Source: an uncultured Paracoccaceae bacterium (lineage in GTDB: Bacteria > Pseudomonadota > Alphaproteobacteria > Rhodobacterales > Rhodobacteraceae). From it: a DNA stretch of 32,941 nucleotides. Where the stretch lies: contig CAJXSD010000024.1 of assembly GCA_913060475.1 (NCBI GenBank), positions 1 through 32,941 on the forward strand, written 5' to 3'. Positions 7,083 to 16,351 of this stretch are shown in pieces. The translations under genes were made by a program, and so were the position numbers. The notes under the pieces were generated by a model. It made no database searches, had not been told where the DNA came from, and saw only the letters and a program-made list of their open reading frames with translations. Each line of letters starts with the position of its first letter. Within the stretch, counting starts at the first letter, position 1.

Positions 7083-8267
7083 ATGTTTTTGCAGTTCTTT
7101 GACCAGTTGCGAAAAACCGGTGTTCCCGTTTCACTGCGGGAATATCTGGGTTTTTTGGGAACATTGGAACAGGGACTGGCCACCTATGACATCGATGCGT
7201 TTTATTACCTGGGCCGCATCACAATGGTCAAAGATGAACGCCATCTGGACCGGTATGACCGCGCGTTTTCAAACACCTTTAAGGGGTTGGAAAATATTTC
7301 CCTGTCCGATGTGCTTGAGGCGGTAAACATTCCCGCCGAATGGCTGGAAAAACTGGCCGAAAAACACCTAAGCGCGGATGAAATGGCCGAAATCAAATCC
7401 CTGGGCGGTTTTGATAAATTGATGGAGACGTTAAAACAACGTCTTGCCGAACAAAAGGGACGCCACCAAGGGGGCAACAAATGGGTGGGCACCGCTGGCA
7501 CATCGCCCTTTGGCGCCTATGGGTATAACCCCGAGGGCGTGCGCATCGGCCAAGATCGCAGCCGCCACCAACGCGCGGTCAAGGTCTGGGACAAACGCGA
7601 ATTTCGCAATTTGGACGACAGTTTGGAACTGGGCACCCGCAACATCAAGGTGGCGTTGAAACGCCTGCGCAAATGGGCCCGCGATGGGGCACATGATGAA
7701 CTGGACATTGACAGCACCATTCGCGCAACAGCCGAACATGGATACCTAGATGTGCAAACCCGCCCCGAACGCCGCAACGCGGTCAAGGTGGTGTTGTTTC
7801 TGGATGTCGGCGGGTCCATGGACGCCCATATCAAAATGGTCGAAGAATTGTTTTCGGCCGCGCGCACCGAATTCAAACATATGGAATATTTCTATTTCCA
7901 TAACTGCCTGTACGAAGGTGTCTGGCGCGACAATGCACGGCGCTGGAATGAACAGTTAAACACACACGATATTTTGAACACCTATGGCAGTGATTACAAA
8001 TGCATCTTTGTCGGCGATGCCAGCATGTCACCCTATGAAATCGCCTATGCCGGCGGGGCCAATGAACACTGGAACGCCGAGGCAGGTCAGGTCTGGTTAG
8101 ACCGCGCGCGCCGCAAATGGCCCTCAACCGTTTGGTTGAACCCGGTGCCGGAACGGCAATGGCCCTATACGCAATCCATTCGCATGATCCGCGACATATT
8201 CGAGGATGAAATGTATCCCCTGACATTGTCAGGATTGGAAGGCGCAATGAAATCCTTGGTCCGTTAA
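7083..8267 (+). CDS. VWA domain-containing CoxE-like protein
   Basis: Partner of MoxR ATPases in protein maturation. The C-terminal half is a von Willebrand factor A fold: VVLFLDVGGSMDAH contains the metal-binding DxGxS at residues 241-245. Further family signatures are EYFYFHNCLYEGVW, YKCIFVGDASMSPYEI and TVWLNPVP. The N-terminal part (FFDQLRKTGVPVSLREYLGF...) matches the region preceding the VWA in CoxE-type proteins. Length is 394 aa. It begins 4 bp after the small membrane protein, so co-translation is likely. The gene is followed by a 52-bp gap and the M48 peptidase gene. Confidence 0.9.
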   Translation: MFLQFFDQLRKTGVPVSLREYLGFLGTLEQGLATYDIDAFYYLGRITMVKDERHLDRYDRAFSNTFKGLENISLSDVLEAVNIPAEWLEKLAEKHLSADEMAEIKSLGGFDKLMETLKQRLAEQKGRHQGGNKWVGTAGTSPFGAYGYNPEGVRIGQDRSRHQRAVKVWDKREFRNLDDSLELGTRNIKVALKRLRKWARDGAHDELDIDSTIRATAEHGYLDVQTRPERRNAVKVVLFLDVGGSMDAHIKMVEELFSAARTEFKHMEYFYFHNCLYEGVWRDNARRWNEQLNTHDILNTYGSDYKCIFVGDASMSPYEIAYAGGANEHWNAEAGQVWLDRARRKWPSTVWLNPVPERQWPYTQSIRMIRDIFEDEMYPLTLSGLEGAMKSLVR

Positions 8268-8299
8268 TTTCCTCAGACTGATCTGGACAGAGGCACTCT

Positions 8300-8326
8300 A
8301 TGATCCCATATAAAACACGATGTTAA
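8300..8326 (+). other. Mini-ORF overlapping the M48 peptidase start
   Basis: ATG 8300 follows AGAGG by six bases, encodes MIPYKTRC and stops at 8324-8326, two bases past the peptidase ATG (8320-8322). Its good ribosome-binding site contrasts with the absent one at 8320, so ribosomes may be handed over to the peptidase frame. Confidence 0.35.
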
Positions 8327-9000
8327 AACTGGGTCCCATATTATTGGCCGTGATCTATGGCCTGATCAGCTATCGATTTTCTGTCTGGCGCTTGCATCGC
8401 ACTCTAGACAGCCAATCACAGCCGCTGGTCGATCCCAGCCTGTCGCCGATGTTGACGAAATTGGCACAGGCGTTGGATCAGGATCGTGTGATGGTGCATC
8501 TGTACGAAATCGAACCGGTCAACGGTTTGGCGGCCCCGGATGGGCGCATTTTCATCACCCGCGGGTTTTACAACAAATACCTCTCGGGCGAGGTCACGGC
8601 ACAGGAATTGGCATCCGTTATTGCCCATGAATTGGGGCATGTCGCACTGGGTCACACCCGCAGACGGATGATTGATTTTACCGGTCAAAATGCCATTCGC
8701 ACCGCCGCCACCATGATTTTGGGCCGCCTGATCCCCGGTGTCGGGCCGATGATTGCGGGGTTGATGGGGCGGGTATTGATGGCCAAACTATCGCGCAACG
8801 ACGAATTCGAGGCAGACGCCTATGCCACCGCAATGATGTTGCAGGCAGGGCTGGACCCGACCGCGCAAACCAGTCTGTTGGGGAAATTGGAAACGCTGAC
8901 ACAGTCAGGGCCAACCCCACCCGCATGGTTAATGAGCCACCCCAAAACGCCAGACCGCATCGCCGCGATCCAGCGCAATTTGGAAAAATGGCGAAACTAG
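8320..9000 (+). CDS. M48-family zinc metalloprotease
   Basis: Membrane-linked peptidase probably acting in envelope protein quality control. The zinc-binding HELGH is at residues 103-107 (VIAHELGHVALGH), and the third ligand is Glu164 in NDEFEADAYA. The N-terminal LGPILLAVIYGLISY is one transmembrane segment or uncleaved signal. At 226 aa it is a short, single-domain M48 protein. ATG 8320 has no good Shine-Dalgarno of its own. Instead, an AGAGG precedes a nine-codon mini-ORF starting at 8300 whose TAA (8324-8326) overlaps the peptidase start, suggesting translational coupling. It probably belongs to the MoxR transcript and converges on pgi with a 1-bp gap. Confidence 0.88.
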   Translation: MLKLGPILLAVIYGLISYRFSVWRLHRTLDSQSQPLVDPSLSPMLTKLAQALDQDRVMVHLYEIEPVNGLAAPDGRIFITRGFYNKYLSGEVTAQELASVIAHELGHVALGHTRRRMIDFTGQNAIRTAATMILGRLIPGVGPMIAGLMGRVLMAKLSRNDEFEADAYATAMMLQAGLDPTAQTSLLGKLETLTQSGPTPPAWLMSHPKTPDRIAAIQRNLEKWRN

Positions 9001-9001
9001 C

Positions 9002-10609
9002 CTAGCCGCGCATCCGAATCAATTCTTGGACCAAGCGTTGGGTTGATCCGTCTTTCGTGTCGGCACTGGCCTGCCCGGTGACGATCGGCCCAAGGGCGGT
9101 CGCCAGCTCTTTGCCCAATTCAACGCCCCATTGATCAAAACTGTTGATCCCCAGAATGACCCCTTCGACGAAAACACGATGTTCATAAAGCGCCACAATC
9201 TGGCCAAACACCCGGGGGGTTAGACGCGGATACAGCAAGGTTGTGGATGGGCGGTTGCCCTGAAACACGCGGTGGCGCGCCTGGCGGTCCAATTCGGCCC
9301 CCTGATGGCCCGCCGCCTGCATCAATGCCTGCGCGGTGTCATAGCTGCGCCCAAGCATCAATGCCTCGGACTGGGCAAAGCAGTTGGCGACCAATAAATC
9401 ATGGTGATGGCCCAAATGCGGTTCATGTGACTGTGCGCCCACCATAAATTCGCAGGGGATCACACGCGTTCCCTGATGGATCAGCTGGTAAAAGGCGTGC
9501 TGCCCGTTGGTGCCGGGTTCGCCCCAGACAATCGGCCCCGAATGATAAGGCAAATCCGCGCCATCAATGGACACGCCTTTGCCGTTGCTTTCCATTTCCA
9601 GCTGCTGCAGATAGGCTGGCAAACGCAACAGACGCTGTTCATAGGGCAATACTGCACGGGTCGCATAGCCGCAAATCTGGTTATGCCAAATGCCAATCAA
9701 GGCCAACAATACAGGCAGGTTCTGATCAAAGGGCGCGGTTTTAAAATGCACATCCATATCCTGTGCACCGCGCAAAAAATCGCGGAAATTTTCAGGGCCA
9801 ACCGCCAACATGGTGGGCAACCCGATGGGCCCCCACATGGAATAACGCCCCCCAACCCAATCGGCAAACCCGAACACACGGTCATCAGTTATGCCAAAGG
9901 CTGCGGTTTTTTCGCGTGCCGTCGACAGGGCCACAAATTGTTTGGCGGGCTCGTCCACCGATTGAGCCATCCAATCAAATGCCGTTTTTGCATTGGTCAT
10001 GGTTTCAATCGTGGTAAATGTTTTTGACGCCACAATGATCAGCGTCGTCGCAGGGTCCAACGGGGCTAAAACATCAGCCACATGTGCGCCATCTACATTC
10101 GACACAAAATGGCAGTTTGGCCCATCATGATATGGCGCAAGCGCCACACAGGCCATCACAGGGCCCAGATCTGACCCGCCAATACCGATGTTGACCACAT
10201 CGCGAATGGCACCGCCCTGCCCCGGATATTCACCACTGCGCACCGCATTGGCAAAATGTTCCATTCGCGCCAAGGTCTCTAAAACATCCGGCATCACATC
10301 GTGGCCATCGACCATAACAGGCGTGGCGTCCAGATTGCGCAAAGCCGTGTGCAATACGGCCCGATTTTCGGTATCGTTTATTTTGTCACCGCGAAACATT
10401 GCATCGCGTTTTTCGCCGACACCGCGCAATTGCGCCAAATCAACCAACGCCTGACGCGTTTGTGCATCGATATTTGTTTTTGAATAATCAAAAAACATAT
10501 CGCCCATACGCGCGGAAAAATCATTTGCGCGATCTGCATCTGCCGCGAATAAATCAATAATACGACGATCGGCCACCTGGGCCTGTAGGGTTTTTAACGT
10601 GTCAAACAT
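9002..10609 (-). CDS. pgi: Glucose-6-phosphate isomerase
   Basis: Interconverts glucose-6-phosphate and fructose-6-phosphate in the cytoplasm. Signatures of the family are clear: [13 protein letters not shown] for phosphate binding, [26 protein letters not shown], and [20 protein letters not shown] containing the catalytic Glu and His. The C-terminal [10 protein letters not shown] contributes the catalytic Lys. The start is set at ATG 10609 ([12 protein letters not shown]), preceded by GGACAG; upstream in-frame codons to 10657 overlap pgl and lack similarity. Length is 535 aa, normal for the long bacterial form. It is the last gene of zwf-pgl-pgi, 19 bp after pgl. The order suggests carbon is cycled into glucose-6-phosphate oxidation. 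Confidence 0.96.
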   Translation of the reverse strand: MFDTLKTLQAQVADRRIIDLFAADADRANDFSARMGDMFFDYSKTNIDAQTRQALVDLAQLRGVGEKRDAMFRGDKINDTENRAVLHTALRNLDATPVMVDGHDVMPDVLETLARMEHFANAVRSGEYPGQGGAIRDVVNIGIGGSDLGPVMACVALAPYHDGPNCHFVSNVDGAHVADVLAPLDPATTLIIVASKTFTTIETMTNAKTAFDWMAQSVDEPAKQFVALSTAREKTAAFGITDDRVFGFADWVGGRYSMWGPIGLPTMLAVGPENFRDFLRGAQDMDVHFKTAPFDQNLPVLLALIGIWHNQICGYATRAVLPYEQRLLRLPAYLQQLEMESNGKGVSIDGADLPYHSGPIVWGEPGTNGQHAFYQLIHQGTRVIPCEFMVGAQSHEPHLGHHHDLLVANCFAQSEALMLGRSYDTAQALMQAAGHQGAELDRQARHRVFQGNRPSTTLLYPRLTPRVFGQIVALYEHRVFVEGVILGINSFDQWGVELGKELATALGPIVTGQASADTKDGSTQRLVQELIRMRG

Positions 10610-10628
10610 AGTCTGTCCTAAACTGGGA

Positions 10629-11300
10629 TTAGGGTGCCCAATGCACGGTTGCACCATCTAGAACGGCACGGATCGGGGCCTGATAGGGGTCGAGCATCTG
10701 CGCCTGTTCCAGGCTGTGTTTTTTGTCGTCGCCGTAAATCACCACATGTTTGTTCATGGCCTGATCCAGTACAGGGGCCGTTAGCGTCACGCGGGGTTCG
10801 GGCGCCCCTGCGGCCCGCATGGGCAATAAAATGGGTGCCGTCGCGGATAAGGCCAATTCCAAATTATCGGCCCCCGGAAACAGGGATGCGGTGTGCATAT
10901 CTGCCCCCATACCCAACAACAAAACGGTGATTGGCAGGTGATCTTGGTATTGTGGGATCAGGCTGTCCAGGCCCTCCTCTGGTGTGGGAAACGGCGCATA
11001 AAGGGACAGGTATTGCGCCTGTGCTGCCGGCCCCACCAGCAGACGTTCCTTGATCAATCGGGTGTTCGACCTGTCACTGGTTTCGGGCACCCAGCGTTCA
11101 TCCGACAAGGACACAGAAACCCGCGACCAATCCAAATCAACCGCGCTGAGATCGTCAAAAATCGGCCCGGGTGTCGTGCCACCTGGCACAACCAATGTGG
11201 CGCGGTCTTGGTGGTGCAATGCCTCGGCCAGTTCATCGGCGATAATACCGGCCAAATCCAATGCCAAAATATCGCGGTCTGGGTATTCGATAAATTTCAT
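10629..11300 (-). CDS. pgl: 6-phosphogluconolactonase
   Basis: Hydrolyses 6-phosphogluconolactone to 6-phosphogluconate, the second step after glucose-6-phosphate dehydrogenase. DevB-type signatures are [10 protein letters not shown] near residue 42, [10 protein letters not shown] near 68, [11 protein letters not shown], and [16 protein letters not shown]. The length of 223 aa is typical. ATG 11300 ([10 protein letters not shown]) shares one base with the TAA stop of zwf (11302-11300), so the two genes are translationally coupled; the alternative start at 11318 lies inside zwf. It is the middle gene of the zwf-pgl-pgi operon. Confidence 0.93.
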   Translation of the reverse strand: MKFIEYPDRDILALDLAGIIADELAEALHHQDRATLVVPGGTTPGPIFDDLSAVDLDWSRVSVSLSDERWVPETSDRSNTRLIKERLLVGPAAQAQYLSLYAPFPTPEEGLDSLIPQYQDHLPITVLLLGMGADMHTASLFPGADNLELALSATAPILLPMRAAGAPEPRVTLTAPVLDQAMNKHVVIYGDDKKHSLEQAQMLDPYQAPIRAVLDGATVHWAP

Positions 11301-12748
11301 TACTTTACCTCTCTCCAACGGCGGCCATCACGGTGCATCAATGCCAAGGCATCCTCGGGCCCGGCCGATCCACTAGGATAGGGTTTTGGCACATCATTTC
11401 GGGTTTCCCAACCTTGAATAATCGGGTCGGTCCAGGCCCAGGCCGCTTCGACTTCGTCGCCACGCATAAACAGGGTCTGGTTGCCGCGGATCACATCCAT
11501 GATCAACCGTTCATAGGCGTCTGGCACATCCTCGGCATCGGGGCCCAGCGCATCGGCGAATGTCATATCCAGCGGCACATCCACCAAGCGCATTCCCCCT
11601 GGTCCGGGTTCCTTGATGGTGACGTCCATTGTAATGCCCTCGTCCGGTTGCAACCGAATGACCAACGCATTGCGGTGGCTGCCGGCATCAGGGCCAAAGA
11701 TGGAATGCGGCGTTTCCTTGAACACAACGGCAATTTCAGATGTACGCGCGCGCATCCGTTTGCCTGTGCGCAAATAAAACGGTGTGCCCGCCCAGCGCCA
11801 ATTGCTGATATGGGTTTTCAGCGCAATAAAGCTTTCGGTACGTGAGCGTGGATTTTCAACGGCACTGCGGTAATCGGGATGGTCACCTTCTGCCTCATAT
11901 TGGCCACGCACAATATGGTGGGGCAGAACTGGGTCAAGCGCGCGAATGACCTTTAATTTTTCGTCGCGCACGGCATCGGGTTCAAATTTCGCGGGCGGCT
12001 CCATCGCAATCAGGCATAACAGCTGCATCAAATGGTTTTGCACCATGTCACGCATCGCACCCGAGGTATCATAATATCCGCCGCGTCCCCCGACACCCAC
12101 GGTTTCTGCAACCGTAATTTGAATATGATCGACATATTGCGCATTCCACAAAGGTTCAAACAGCATATTGCCAAAACGCACCGCCATCAGGTTTTGTACC
12201 GTTTCCTTGCCCAAATAATGGTCAATGCGGTAAATCTGGTCTTCGCGGAAATGCTGGGCCAAGGTGGCGTTTAAGGCGCGTGCAGATGCCAGATCCTTGC
12301 CAAAGGGTTTTTCCACCACAATGCGGCTGTCATCCAGCGCAATACCATAGCCATGCAACCGTTCGGCCAAATCCCCGAACAAGGCAGGTGCCACAGAAAA
12401 ATAAAAGGCCCGCACACAGCCGTCACGCATTTTGGATTTCAACAAATCCCAGCCGCCCGTGCCCTTGGCATCAATGGGAACATAGGACAGATGCTGCAGA
12501 AATTCGTCCACTTCGTCCGATTTGGTCTGTTTTGGCCCGAATTCGTCAATCGCGCCACGCACCAATTCACGAAACCCTGCATCATCCATATCACTGCGCG
12601 CAGCACCAATGATTTGTGAATCACCGGTCATTTGGCCCGACTGAAATCTGCGGAACAAACCGGGCAAGATTTTACGCCGCGCCAAATCGCCCGACGCGCC
12701 AAATATCACCAAATCAAAGGGATCGACTGGAATCACTCTTGAAACCAT
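11300..12748 (-). CDS. zwf: Glucose-6-phosphate 1-dehydrogenase
   Basis: Oxidises glucose-6-phosphate to the lactone with NAD(P)+, feeding the Entner-Doudoroff and pentose-phosphate routes. The dinucleotide fold FGASGDLARRK lies at residues 16-26, and the substrate motif RIDHYLGKE carries the catalytic His region near residue 175. The further segment FYLRTGKRM is also typical. At 482 aa it is full length. ATG 12748 follows AAGGAC by six bases. It leads the zwf-pgl-pgi operon, and a 12-bp palindrome about 30 bp upstream of the start is a candidate LacI-family operator. edd and eda are not in the window. Confidence 0.96.
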   Translation of the reverse strand: MVSRVIPVDPFDLVIFGASGDLARRKILPGLFRRFQSGQMTGDSQIIGAARSDMDDAGFRELVRGAIDEFGPKQTKSDEVDEFLQHLSYVPIDAKGTGGWDLLKSKMRDGCVRAFYFSVAPALFGDLAERLHGYGIALDDSRIVVEKPFGKDLASARALNATLAQHFREDQIYRIDHYLGKETVQNLMAVRFGNMLFEPLWNAQYVDHIQITVAETVGVGGRGGYYDTSGAMRDMVQNHLMQLLCLIAMEPPAKFEPDAVRDEKLKVIRALDPVLPHHIVRGQYEAEGDHPDYRSAVENPRSRTESFIALKTHISNWRWAGTPFYLRTGKRMRARTSEIAVVFKETPHSIFGPDAGSHRNALVIRLQPDEGITMDVTIKEPGPGGMRLVDVPLDMTFADALGPDAEDVPDAYERLIMDVIRGNQTLFMRGDEVEAAWAWTDPIIQGWETRNDVPKPYPSGSAGPEDALALMHRDGRRWREVK

Positions 12749-12777
12749 TTGTTTGTCCTTTCGCAGTTTCTGCTTGT

Positions 12778-12789
12778 GTTAGCGCTAAC
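12778..12789. promoter_or_regulatory. Candidate LacI/GalR-type operator upstream of zwf
   Basis: GTTAGCGCTAAC is a perfect 12-bp palindrome with the central CG step typical of LacI/GalR-family sites. It lies 30 bp upstream of the zwf start, in the intergenic region shared with the divergent radical SAM gene. No LacI-type regulator gene is in the window, so the regulator is unknown. Confidence 0.55.
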
Positions 12790-12916
12790 GAGCGCTGTTT
12801 AGTCCGAAATGCATTCTATGTCCATCATTAGATTAATTTTCACATTCGCGTCATGACTATTGTGCCAATCCTTCAATTTTGTGACAACAGTGGAAAACCG
12901 TCCAAGGACATGCCCC

Positions 12917-13867
12917 ATGAAAGATATCACAAACCCTGCAAACGCCGGCAAATTCCAAAACCCCTTTGTCACCGCCAAGGGCGAAGAACGGGCCCATGTC
13001 GCGCTAAGCAATCCCAAAACATTGTGGGTCAACACGGGGACATTGTGCAACATCGAATGTGTGAACTGTTACATTGACAGTTCACCCACCAACGATGCCC
13101 TGGTCTATTTCCCCCTAACTGATTTGGAAAACTATCTGGACCAGGTGGTTGAACGGGCTTGGCCAATTACCGAAATCGGGTTTACAGGCGGCGAACCCTT
13201 TATGAACCCAGACATGAACGCCATGGCGGAATTGGCGCTTGGCCGTGGGTATGATGTGTTGATCCTGACCAATGCCATGTTGCCCATGATGCGCAAATCG
13301 GTACGCACCAAATTGGCGGAATTGGCGCAGGCCTATCCTGACCAGTTAACCCTGCGCATTTCATTGGATCACCACGATGCGAATAATCATGATACAGAAC
13401 GCGGTACTGGCAGTTTTGCGAAAACGATTTCGGGCATGGAATGGCTGCGCGATCAGGGGATCCGCATGGCCGTGGCAGGGCGCACCGTTTGGGGCGAAAC
13501 CGATGATCAGGCGCGCGCGGGATACCAGCGGCTGTTTGACAAACATGGCTTTGCGATTGATGCCTATGACCCGGCGATGACGGTCCTGTTTCCGGAAATG
13601 GATGAAACGGTCGACGTGCCAGAAATCACCACAGCCTGTTGGGATATCCTAAACAAATCCCCCGATGCCATGATGTGTGCCAGTTCGCGCATGTTGGTCC
13701 GCCGCAAAGGCGCAGGCCACCCCAGTGTTCTAGCCTGTACGCTCTTGGCCTATGATCCCCAGTTCGAATTGGGTGAAACCCTGGCCGAGGCGGAAAAGCC
13801 AGTGCAGCTGAACCATCCCCATTGTGCAAAATTTTGCGTCCTAGGCGGGGCCAGTTGCAGCGCGTGA
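12917..13867 (+). CDS. Radical SAM protein of unknown function
   Basis: The cluster-binding CxxxCxxC is at Cys44, Cys48 and Cys51 in TLCNIECVNCY, followed by the SAM-binding FTGGEPFMNPD. Further cysteines occur at CASSRM and LACTLL, and three near the end ([13 protein letters not shown]), which could hold an auxiliary Fe-S cluster as in SPASM/Twitch enzymes. ATG 12917 is chosen because AAGGAC precedes it and family-like sequence begins there; it gives 316 aa. The gene stands alone, divergent from zwf, and its 3' end overlaps convergent anmK by 27 bp. Substrate and pathway are unknown. The Cys-rich tail would fit peptide or RNA modification, but nothing nearby supports a choice. Confidence 0.85.
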   Translation: MKDITNPANAGKFQNPFVTAKGEERAHVALSNPKTLWVNTGTLCNIECVNCYIDSSPTNDALVYFPLTDLENYLDQVVERAWPITEIGFTGGEPFMNPDMNAMAELALGRGYDVLILTNAMLPMMRKSVRTKLAELAQAYPDQLTLRISLDHHDANNHDTERGTGSFAKTISGMEWLRDQGIRMAVAGRTVWGETDDQARAGYQRLFDKHGFAIDAYDPAMTVLFPEMDETVDVPEITTACWDILNKSPDAMMCASSRMLVRRKGAGHPSVLACTLLAYDPQFELGETLAEAEKPVQLNHPHCAKFCVLGGASCSA

Positions 13868-14956
13868 TTGTGGATGGGCGATCTGCCCGCCCTCCATCAG
13901 GACTGGCACACCTGTTGTCATAGGGGCAGAAATGGGCAGCCCCCGCGCCACGCGCACCGCCAGATACCCAAAGGCCTGCGCCTCAAGCATATCACCATCA
14001 AGGCCCACAGCCTCAATCGGGATCACGGGACAGGGTAGACCGTGCGATAGCTCCCCCATAATGACCGGATTTTTACGCCCGCCCCCTGTGACCCATAGAC
14101 TGCTGGGCCGCTGCGGCAGTTGGGCCACTGCATGGACAACCGTGGCAACAACAATCTGCGTCAGGGTGGCGATGGCATCACCATCCTTAGCGTCCGAAAT
14201 CCAATCAAACACTTGAGCAAAGGCATCGCGATCCAACGATTTCGGCGCAGGGGCCGCGAAATAGTCCAAGGCCAAGGTCCGCTGCACAATGTCCCGATCC
14301 ACATGCCCCTGAACAGCAACCCGGCCATTTTCATCATAGGCCACGCCAAACCGCGCCATCATCGCATCATTTATCGGCGCATTGGCCGGCCCTGTGTCAA
14401 ACGCTAAAACAGCCCCCTCGACGGCCGGGTCATGATAGCGGGGATCAACATAAGTAATATTGCCAACCCCGCCCAAATTCAAAATCGCAATCGGATCAGT
14501 CACACCACAATACTTGGCGCAGGCAAAATGGAAAAATGGCGCCAACGGGGCCCCCTGCCCACCATGCGCCACATCCCGACTGCGAAAATCCCATGCGACA
14601 GGCACGCCCAGCTGATCAGCCAACACCTGACCATTGCCAATTTGATGCGTGCGCCCGCCCGCCGGATCATGGGCCAAGGTTTGGCCATGAAATCCAAAAA
14701 TATCTGCCTCAAATTCCGCAGCCGCCGCAAGATGCAGCTGTTCAACCAATCGCTGCAGCGGATCCAGATCGGGATGCGGCCAGCACCCCAACCCCGACCG
14801 CAATACCTGACGGTGTTGGTCATCATAGGCGTGATAAGAACTGCGCCCGAATTCAAATATCGTGTCACCATCGGTGACAATTTCCGCAACATCAATACCA
14901 TCCAAGGATGTTCCCGACATCATTCCCACTGCGCGATATGGCTTTTTTGTAAACAT
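13841..14956 (-). CDS. anmK: Anhydro-N-acetylmuramic acid kinase
   Basis: Phosphorylates 1,6-anhydro-MurNAc released during peptidoglycan turnover, opening the anhydro ring for recycling. Family signatures are [12 protein letters not shown] near residue 11, [35 protein letters not shown] and VTGGGRKNP. The start is set at ATG 14956 ([13 protein letters not shown]) behind AAGGAAAA, giving 371 aa, normal for AnmK. It is divergent from tyrS with a 63-bp gap, a pairing common in Rhodobacterales. Its last 27 bp overlap the 3' end of the convergent radical SAM gene. Confidence 0.94.
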   Translation of the reverse strand: MFTKKPYRAVGMMSGTSLDGIDVAEIVTDGDTIFEFGRSSYHAYDDQHRQVLRSGLGCWPHPDLDPLQRLVEQLHLAAAAEFEADIFGFHGQTLAHDPAGGRTHQIGNGQVLADQLGVPVAWDFRSRDVAHGGQGAPLAPFFHFACAKYCGVTDPIAILNLGGVGNITYVDPRYHDPAVEGAVLAFDTGPANAPINDAMMARFGVAYDENGRVAVQGHVDRDIVQRTLALDYFAAPAPKSLDRDAFAQVFDWISDAKDGDAIATLTQIVVATVVHAVAQLPQRPSSLWVTGGGRKNPVIMGELSHGLPCPVIPIEAVGLDGDMLEAQAFGYLAVRVARGLPISAPMTTGVPVLMEGGQIAHPQSRAATGPA

Positions 14957-15019
14957 CGTCTTTTCCTTGGACTGGTTCCCCGCTATAGACATGGCGCAAA
15001 CATATTCACGGGGCAAGCC

Positions 15020-16270
15020 ATGACCTTTAAACCAAAATCAGAATTCCTGAAAATCATGCTAGAACGGGGCTTTGTCGCCGATTGCACCGATTATGCAGGC
15101 CTGGACGAGGCATTGGAAAACGGGGGCATGCCCGCCTATATCGGCTTTGACGCGACCGCAAAATCGCTGCATGTGGGATCACTGATCCAAATCATGATGC
15201 TGCGCTGGCTGCAAAAAACCGGGGGCAAACCGATCACTCTGATGGGCGGCGGCACGACCAAAGTGGGCGATCCCAGCTTTCGCGCCGACGAACGTCCTTT
15301 GCTGACGACCGAACAAATTGACGCAAATATCGCTGGGATCAAACAGGTGTTTTCGGCCTACCTCACCTATGGTGACGGCCCATCCGATGCCCTGATGATC
15401 AACAATGCCGAATGGCTGGATGAATTAAACTACCTCGAATTTTTGCGCGACATCGGTCGCCACTTCAGCGTCAATCGTATGTTGTCGTTCGAATCCGTAA
15501 AATCGCGGCTGGATCGTGAACAATCCCTGTCGTTTCTGGAATTCAACTATATGATCCTGCAGGCCTATGACTTCCTAGAACTGCATCAACGCTATGGCTG
15601 CATGCTGCAAATGGGCGGCTCAGATCAAATGGGCAACATCATCAACGGTCTTGACCTGACCCGCCGCGCCTGCAACGGCCGCGTCTTTGGCCTGACATCG
15701 CCCTTGTTGACCACGTCAGACGGCAAAAAAATGGGCAAATCGCAAAACGGTGCGGTCTGGCTCAATGCCGATATGCTGTCAGCTTATGAATTCTGGCAAT
15801 TCTGGCGCAATACCACCGATGCCGATGTGGGACGTTTCCTAAAACTCTACACCGAACTGCCCATCGACGAATGCGACCGCTTGGGCGCGCTACAGGGATC
15901 CGAAATCAACACTGCCAAAGTAATCCTCGCAAACCAAGTCACAACACTCTTGCATGGCGCCGAAGCTGCCGCAGCCGCCCAAGACACCGCACGCCAAGTC
16001 TTTGAACAAGGCGGCATCGGCGACGACCTGCCAACCGTCACACTGACAGCCGACGACATTGGCGATGGAATCTCAATCAACCAACTCATTATCAAGGCGG
16101 GCCTTGTCAAATCCGGCAAAGAGGCAAAACGCCTGATCGCGGAAAACGGCGCCAAATTGAACGATGCCCCACTTTCTTCGCCAGGTCTGATGGTCACGGC
16201 CGATATGCTAGAAAACCCAATTAAACTTTCAGCGGGCAAAAAGCGCCACGCTCTAATCGTCTTGGCATAG
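15020..16270 (+). CDS. tyrS: Tyrosine-tRNA ligase
   Basis: Class I aminoacyl-tRNA synthetase charging tRNA-Tyr. The HIGH-type motif reads HVGS at residues 51-54, and the KMSKS motif reads KMGKS at 237-241. The tyrosine-binding YMILQAYDF and GGSDQMGNI segments are present, and an S4-like RNA-binding domain occupies the C-terminus ([21 protein letters not shown]). ATG 15020 gives 416 aa, the normal length; the frame is open further upstream to 14432, but that part is antisense to anmK and non-homologous. It is divergent from anmK and followed by a 9-bp hairpin at 16298-16319. Confidence 0.96.
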   Translation: MTFKPKSEFLKIMLERGFVADCTDYAGLDEALENGGMPAYIGFDATAKSLHVGSLIQIMMLRWLQKTGGKPITLMGGGTTKVGDPSFRADERPLLTTEQIDANIAGIKQVFSAYLTYGDGPSDALMINNAEWLDELNYLEFLRDIGRHFSVNRMLSFESVKSRLDREQSLSFLEFNYMILQAYDFLELHQRYGCMLQMGGSDQMGNIINGLDLTRRACNGRVFGLTSPLLTTSDGKKMGKSQNGAVWLNADMLSAYEFWQFWRNTTDADVGRFLKLYTELPIDECDRLGALQGSEINTAKVILANQVTTLLHGAEAAAAAQDTARQVFEQGGIGDDLPTVTLTADDIGDGISINQLIIKAGLVKSGKEAKRLIAENGAKLNDAPLSSPGLMVTADMLENPIKLSAGKKRHALIVLA

Positions 16271-16319
16271 GTCTTTCATTTTTGTAAAAATACTCACCCC
16301 ACCTGCGCCAGCAGGTGGG
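16271..16319. repeat. Intergenic hairpin with a possible dispersed repeat
   Basis: A 9-bp perfect stem CCCACCTGC/GCAGGTGGG (16298-16306 and 16311-16319, loop GCCA) follows CTTTCATTTTTGTAAAAATA. The preceding AT-rich text resembles intergenic repeats I recall from Rhodobacteraceae. It may also end tyrS and DUF3179 transcripts. There is no U-tract on the plus side. Confidence 0.45.
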
Positions 16320-16351
16320 AAGCCCCCCGCGCAATCCTCCAAACGCAAAGA

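Noticed and set aside
12860..12916. Earlier start for the radical SAM protein
   Set aside because: No ribosome-binding site and no family-like residues; ATG 12917 has AAGGAC.
14432..15019. Forward extension of tyrS by almost 200 codons
   Set aside because: The extension is antisense to anmK and has no family similarity; the TyrS domain starts at 15020.
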